Assembly: GCA_001986395.2 (NCBI GenBank)
Contig: MQVO02000002.1
Location: 930,001 to 994,000, forward strand
Length of the DNA stretch: 64,000 nt
Source of the DNA: Irpex lacteus
Lineage: Eukaryota; Basidiomycota; Agaricomycetes; Polyporales; Irpicaceae
Direction: 5' to 3'
A program made the translations under genes and the position numbers. Of the stretch, positions 58,296 through 64,000 are shown one piece after another (positions within the stretch are counted from its first letter, which is position 1; each line of letters opens with the position of its first letter). The notes beneath the pieces are model-generated. The model did no database searches. It had not been told where the DNA came from and saw only the letters and a list, made by a program, of their open reading frames with translations.

Positions 58296-61200
58296 TCACG
58301 ATTTCCAGACAGGCTTTGCCTTCAGATCATGGTTGCTTTGCTTCCGCTTGACCTCTACCGCCTGAGAAGCATCGCGGTTGGCGGCATGTTGCTTTTCCAG
58401 CGATTCAAACGTCTTCACAAGGTCCTTCACGCTTACATTGCTGCCTCTTCTTTCACGAGACGAAACCGACTTGGCAGTACTCGACTCGGTCGACCGTGAT
58501 GAAGCTTGTCCTGTTCGCGCGACACCAGGTTGTTTGGACGCACTGACTCGGCCGACAGGATTCAGCCGCACAAGTTCCCTTGGATTGGGCGGTTTCGACA
58601 TCGGTTTCGGTAGGGGTGTCGTTATGGCAGCTCGAGGCTTTCGGAATAGCTCTGGAGGTGGTGGAGGAAGGTTCGGACCCTTGGGTGGCTGAGGAGGTTG
58701 GGAAGCGGTGGAGACTTTGCTGGTTTTCGGGAGATATGAATATAAAAGCCCCTTGACTTTTCCTGCCAGTGAGGAAGGTGTCGGTGGAACTGCGTCGGGT
58801 GGGAGGGTATTATCTAAGCTGCTGGAGGCGGTGGAAGAGGGGGCGACTGGTGGGGGTAATATATCGCGTTGGAGCTCGGAATGCTTGGTCGGCTGTTTAG
58901 TGTTTGGTATAGATGGTGGTGGCGCGTGTCGGGGTGTGAGTTTGGATATGGGCAAAAAATCTCCAAAGAACGAAAAACTGGGTGACATCAGCATACTGAA
59001 GTTCTGAGTCGTGTCCGCATATTGAGCTGATGATTTGCTGGAGGGTGAATGACAAGGCGGGGCAACATCTCCCGAGCTTTGCTTGCGCTTGAGGGCCCGC
59101 ACCCGTTTCAACAAGTTCGTCCTAGTAACTACATCAGTATCTGCGATGCACAAACGTCATACAATCTCTCTCACCGAGTGAAAGCCGTTCCCAGGCCGCA
59201 GATCACTTTCTCACCGCCCACCAATTCGATAAATCTGTCTGCGACAGATTCTGGATCAACCTGATCAGCAGGAGCAAGGGAGCCCTCCGCGAGCCCCATC
59301 TTCTCTCCGATCGAGAGTCGTTCATCAGTGTAACAACCATCCAGGGCCTTCCAATCCATCTTTGTCCAGTCGCGAGGACCATTGGTATTGACTTCGACGG
59401 GCAATGCAGATTTCGTGGCAGTTACAGACACCGCTGGCTTAGGTGTGTTGAGGATCGCGTCTAAATAACCAGGAGGGGGATCAGGAACAGGCGGTAGAAT
59501 GATAGAAGGTCCTTCGTCGTCCATGATCAGAGATTCTTCAGCTTCTCGCAACAGGTCTGGCAGGGTAACAGCAGGAGTGCCCGGTCTAACGACTTTATCA
59601 CCGATCATGCCACCAAGAGAACGACGGCGATGGGTAGATGAGAGCATTGATTTGTTGATGCCAGACGCCCTTACTGACTTTCGTCGGGAGTTCCGTAATG
59701 CTGTCTCTAGCACAGATGGCGTGCGCTTCGACGCAGGCGGTTTGTCCAGACAATCGTACCTATGCTGTTACGAGGCAGAATGTTAGGACCATATGAAGTT
59801 GCGTATTCTCATGGCACCTACCAGTCGTAATATGGCCGCAGCGCGAGCGGCTGCCATGGGATCTTCGCTCGTGATCTTGATCACGCCCAGATCAAAGTCC
59901 TGTAGACCTGCACCATCGTCCATCTCGAGCTCAGTGACATCCGGTTCCATAACGGGTTCAGGACGTCGCGGCAGTCTAGAGGAGATATGTGGCTCTTCGT
60001 GAGCTCGCGAAGGCTTCGGAGCAGCTGCAAACGCCGAGGGTTGAGTGTCGAAGGGATTATGAGGACTTGAGGCAACCTGCAGCTGGCTGCTCTGAGGGGT
60101 GGCTGGGAGGAGGCGACGGAAGGCATCGTCATCTCGAAAGTCGGGTTCATGCGATAATTCTCGAACTACCGACTCGGCATCCTCTATTTCTGCCTCATCA
60201 TCAACAGCGATCGACCAATCGGCTTGAGAATTCACGCTAGTAGTTCCTTCGAAGGTGGCATTGGGGCGGCGGTGGAATGTCTGGAGGTCGTAGGATAGGT
60301 CGTCTCGCTCTGAGTAGATTTGGTTAACGGTGGTGGTTGTTGGTATGCCACGGGCGGGACTGCGGCTTTCGTCGAATGCTCCTTAGTGGCAATGCTTTCC
60401 GTGGGCTCGTTATTAGGGGTATAAGAGGGCTGCTCCTCCAGAGACCCAAGAATGTTGTCTATATGGAAGTCCCCGGCTCAGATGAGGAATCGTCACCCGC
60501 AAGGGGTATTTCGTATTCAGCGATAGTGTCATGCCCCAAGTAATAATCATCTGAGGAACTGACGTCCAGCTGTGCTTGAGGAGATAGAGGAGACGGTGGG
60601 TCGGATGGAGGCAATTCTTCATTACCATGTGCATCCACAATTAAGGTATGGGGAACAGCTTTAGAAGGTGACGGAGTGGAAGAAAGCGATGGGGAAGTTG
60701 AAGGAGGCGGTTCTGACTCGTCCATATCATAGCTCAAAATGCTGGGTTGCAGTGCAGTTTGAGCCCGGTCTGCGGCAGCTAAAATTGTAGGATGTAAATG
60801 AGCGGGACTAGCCTCCTCTCCAACAGTGTCAGGCATCCCACTGGGCTTTCCCGCTGGGGACACGGGCGTCGGGCTGTGAGATGTCTGGTAAGGGAAAGGG
60901 CTGACAGGCCTTCCCCAGCGGTCCATACGCTCCTTCGTAGAACTGCTGGGAGGATCTGCCTTGGTAGGAACGGAAAGCGTCTGGTATTCCTCATTGAGAC
61001 CCGCGACGGTGGGTGTTTGCTCTCGCTCAGCTTCAGCTGTAGGGTCGGCTAGTTCATCTTGGAAATCAAAAACAGGAGGTAGAGGTGCGTCTTCATCGTA
61101 TAAATCAGCATCGCTATCTCCGAGAACGCCGCCCATGGTCATATCCATGAGTTGAGTCGTATCTCCCATAGGCGCACGGATCGGAGATGACGAAGAGATG

Positions 61201-62176
61201 GGTGGGGTATCCCGTGCATGGGTAGGAATCAAGCTAGCACGAGGTGGTCGAGTACGTTTCGAAGTACTGGGAGGCGGACCACGCAAAAGGAGAGGGTCAT
61301 CGGTGGGCGAACCAGGAGGAAGTGGTGCGCTCAGGTCGATTTCCGGAGGTTCCTTCTTGATCTGTATCGTCAACCGTCGTTCCTTGCCTTTCGTGCGACT
61401 TCCAGGTAGTGACTTCCGCTTGCTCGACTTCGATACCGAAGGCATAGGTGTGTATACAACTTCGCGCGGAGGGGTAAAGTGATCGCGTGGAGGCTCATAC
61501 GGGCGAACGGAGGTATGAATACGGTGTTTCGAGATGGTGTCACGCGAGAACTCCTGTAATGCAGGAAGGTAATCGGCGTTAGGGTTCTTGGAATGTGGAG
61601 ACTGAAGCAGAGCTCGCTTCGTCGGTGAGGCTGACTCTCGCGTGCTGGAAGACTTTGTAGGGGTAGTCGGTCCATCAGTGTATTGAAGCTCATGCTTCGC
61701 TTGCTTGCGCACTCTCGGATTGGGTGTCGCCTCGATAGTCACTTGAGAAGTGCTCGCAACAGGCACTCGTTCTGCGATGTCCGTTAGATTTGTCGACGTG
61801 CCCTGTGCTCGAGACAAGACACGTTTGCGTTTCGAAGCCTGGGAGCTTTGCTGACGAGGTGTCCTGCCCGGTGTTCGTGGTTTGGAGGGAGAACTAGAGA
61901 GTCGCGACTCGTTTGACCGCGCCCGAGTGGTCTAAATCCTATGTCAGAAATACCTTTGAATAAGCACTGAAAGTCACATACCCGAAGCACTTCCTCTGGG
62001 GGAGGGCTCATCAACATGCGAGGTGGTTCTTGTTCATGTTGTGAACCAGAAGAGGGAGGGGTCAAGTCTCCTGGACCGATCGAAGGCCGTCCTTGTTTGC
62101 GTGCAGCAGGTCTTCTGGATGTGCTGCCTTGTCGAGTTACAAATACATCTTCGTTGCGTATATTCAAGTTATTCAT
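58296..62176 (-). CDS. Large disordered basic protein with conserved C-terminal block
   Basis: I do not recognise the family. Coding can be followed from the ATG at 62174-62176 (MNNLNIRNEDVFVTRQG) to the stop at 58296, about 1,200 residues. Most of it is Pro/Ser/Thr-rich and disordered, with basic clusters (SQASKRKRVLS) and an AT-hook-like RKQGRPS near the start, so nuclear location is plausible. Introns of about 40 bp can be placed near 60.46 kb and 60.33 kb. Two better-ordered parts stand out: an acidic helix-rich piece (DWSIAVDDEAEIEDAESVV; PVMEPDVTELEMDDGAGLQD), and a C-terminal block with WTKMDWKALDGCYTDERLSI, then SVADRFIELVGG and, across an intron, TNLLKRVRALKRKQ. The block is well ordered against a disordered background and should be the functional core. 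The C-terminal 260 residues are again disordered, with a short coiled-coil end. Confidence 0.8.
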
Positions 62177-62569
62177 CCTGTGTAATCAAAAGAAACGTTG
62201 TCCAAGAAAAGTCATGAGATTCGTTGAAGAGCAGATTGTGGTCAATTCGAGAGGTTGTTACTATGGGCGTCTGGGGGCATGTTCAGTCCATGTGTTTGAG
62301 TCAAAATCGAACCGAACGCGAGAACCGCCTATCGAACCAGTTCAACTGATAGACGCGGGCTTTGTGGCGTTGAGCTGAGGAGTCTTGAGGACTCCCGTCA
62401 CGTTCAAGTTGAACCTCTGCCATCGGATAACTTGGATGCACACGGTGAGGCTCGGAGAACGCTGCTCTAATTGAGCATATATTACATGAAAACATGTTTA
62501 CTAATATCGATCTATATTAGATCAGCTAATATTCTTCTGGTGAATAATCTAAGGCATAGCCTGAGAGCA
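62177..62569. other. Intergenic, promoter of the disordered-protein gene
   Basis: Just under 400 bp with the start of the neighbouring gene on one side and the end of DcpS on the other. AT-rich near 62470-62530; no gene. Confidence 0.5.
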
Positions 62570-64000
62570 TTAGTCTTGTGCTCGAACCAGTGGCTCGTAT
62601 AAACCGTGCTGGTCTCCAACTCCGTACGTCAAGCTCATCCTCTCGAAAATAGACGGGCCATCGTCTGGATCGAGCTCGAGCTGCTCATCCCATAGAATCC
62701 TTATCAGTGAGGATGGTGAAATGCCGTGTCAGAGGTCACCTACCAAGGATATGACATCTTCTAATAAGTGTGCTTGTCCCACTGTGCTGCCCATCACCCC
62801 ATAGTAACTGGAATTAACGATATGCACATGGAAGTGGTCTACGTAGTTCTGGTAAGTCAACCTGGCTCCGCCCGACTCATAGAACAAAATGGCTTACAAT
62901 ATGACGGCTGATAATGCACGTAGAACCGCAGCGAGCCCTTCTCAAGGCCCCACTTCTCCGAAACGATGCGCGTAGCCTCTGTTCGTATACTGCGAAGCAT
63001 AGGAAGGTGCTTCTTTCGCAAATCGCGCAGTGAACGAATGGAGTCCGTCAGGGCGATTGCGACGAGATACAGTGAGGACATCGTCGTGAGATCCCACTTC
63101 ATGTCAGGGAGTATGATGAACCCGTGTTCTGGAGTAGGTGACCGGTAGAGGACTTTGTCTGCCTCTGACTTGCCCGATAAGATGTCCAGCACCCTGAGAT
63201 GGTCGAAGTCATAAGGAAGGTTCATACAGAGTGAGGGCAATATTGCTTACCATTTGGTACGCGAAGGCGGAAACGCGTCAATGTATGGCTTGACGACTGT
63301 AGAATATATCTCTGGTGTTTCTTGTACCATCGTGATCGTTTGTTTAGTATACTGGCACGGTATCGGACGGGCGAGCAGCTCAGCATCACGATTCACGCCA
63401 GGCTTGGTGAAGTACCTTTCGAATATGAACCTCAGTTGCAGGATAGATAACGTTGATCTTAACATCAGGATGTTGTGGGGACGCCTTCAACCACCCAGCA
63501 TCCATGTATACTGTCCAAAGTGAATATGAAAGAATGAACCAGGATTAAAGATGTATGTAAAGATTACGAACGATATCAGTGTTTTCGATCAGCTGAACGT
63601 TGTTCAACTGCTCTGTGATCACTGTCGAGGCTACAGAGACGGGCAGCGCTGTCTTCTCCACGCGCACGATGGCGGCTGACGCATCTTTCGTTGGATCATC
63701 TGAGTCAACAACTTTACCCAGCAAGGTAAGACTGTGGGCCAGGGGATCTGATATAAAGTACAGGGATTATTATCGTTTGCGATGCGAGAAGATGGCACGA
63801 TAGCGAGAGCAACTTACCCTCATTCAAGATGCGTTCGAACTGAAATCGTCGCAGTGCCTCCAGATCCTTCATGTTTCGACTGATAGTACCAGTTACACAG
63901 AGTATCCTGTCCTCCAAGATCAGGCCTCAGCGTGTTTAGTCTTGATAGGGCACTTACAAGTTCAGGTTCAAGGGAGTGTGCGAACGCAGAGCTCAGAGGC
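62570..64000 (-). CDS. Scavenger mRNA decapping enzyme DcpS, 5' end cut by window edge
   Basis: HIT-family pyrophosphatase that hydrolyses the m7GpppN cap dinucleotide left after 3'-to-5' mRNA decay. The N-terminal swapped-dimer domain is seen near the right edge (DRILCVTGTISRNMKDLEAL, RRFQFERILNE, then DASAAIVRVEKTALPVS). The catalytic domain reads VLYRSPTPEHGFIILPDMKW, then LTDSIRSLRDLRKKHLPMLR and LRFYVHYQPSY. After an intron the His-triad motif HFHVHIVN completes the active site near 62830. The end reads SSYYGVMGSTVGQAHLLEDV and FERMSLTYGVGDQHGLYEPL, finishing at the TAA at 62570. The start lies beyond 64000. About five short introns are visible. Confidence 0.92.

Noticed and set aside
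60413..60480. Apparent frameshift in the large disordered protein
   Set aside because: A short intron with proper GT and AG borders (about 40 bp) explains the change of frame, so no break is claimed.

Overview
The window is nuclear DNA from a filamentous basidiomycete, most likely a wood- or litter-decaying agaricomycete. The evidence is short 40-80 bp introns that break almost every gene into many exons, GT-AG splicing with rare exceptions, roughly 50 % GC, and families typical of these fungi (DUF6533 and DUF6534 membrane proteins, a fungal UbiA-like prenyltransferase, secreted GMC and FAD-linked oxidases, an eight-exon SAM50). No rRNA, tRNA, CRISPR array or intact transposon was recognised.

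Layout. The left edge cuts a HAD-family haloacid dehalogenase (minus). An uncharacterised multi-exon gene lies near 2.05-3.69 kb and a DUF6533 membrane protein at 3.99-5.54 kb. SAM50, the mitochondrial outer-membrane beta-barrel assembly protein, runs from 8.58 down to 6.70 kb, divergent from a MATE-type transporter (8.88-11.24 kb). An oligopeptide transporter follows (12.15-15.71 kb). A 3-hydroxyisobutyrate dehydrogenase and a carboxymuconolactone decarboxylase form a divergent pair (15.87-18.00 kb). Then come a GNAT acetyltransferase, the TORC2 subunit SIN1/AVO1, and mitochondrial ribosomal protein uS8m.

The stretch 23.4-37.5 kb is the accessory part: long intergenic DNA, a doubtful small gene, a secreted GMC oxidoreductase, a UbiA-type prenyltransferase, a DUF6534 membrane protein and a possible small gene. 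The GMC/UbiA pair could be a small natural-product locus, but this is inference.

From 37.6 kb the window is mostly housekeeping: exportin CSE1 (16 exons, fully resolved), a small heat-shock protein with a clear heat-shock promoter, a small membrane protein, the Spo7 phosphatase subunit, a BTB/POZ protein, the GPI mannosyltransferase SMP3, RNA polymerase II subunit RPB9, a secreted FAD-linked oxidase, a membrane-anchored glutaminase A, a large disordered basic protein of unknown function, and the scavenger decapping enzyme DcpS, cut by the right edge.

The genes do not form one pathway. Several clean gene-structure curiosities were resolved by reading frames across splice sites: an 11-nt micro-exon, a start codon alone in its exon, and a GC-AG intron. 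No convincing previously undescribed system was found. The best leads are the GMC/UbiA locus and the disordered protein with its ordered C-terminal block.
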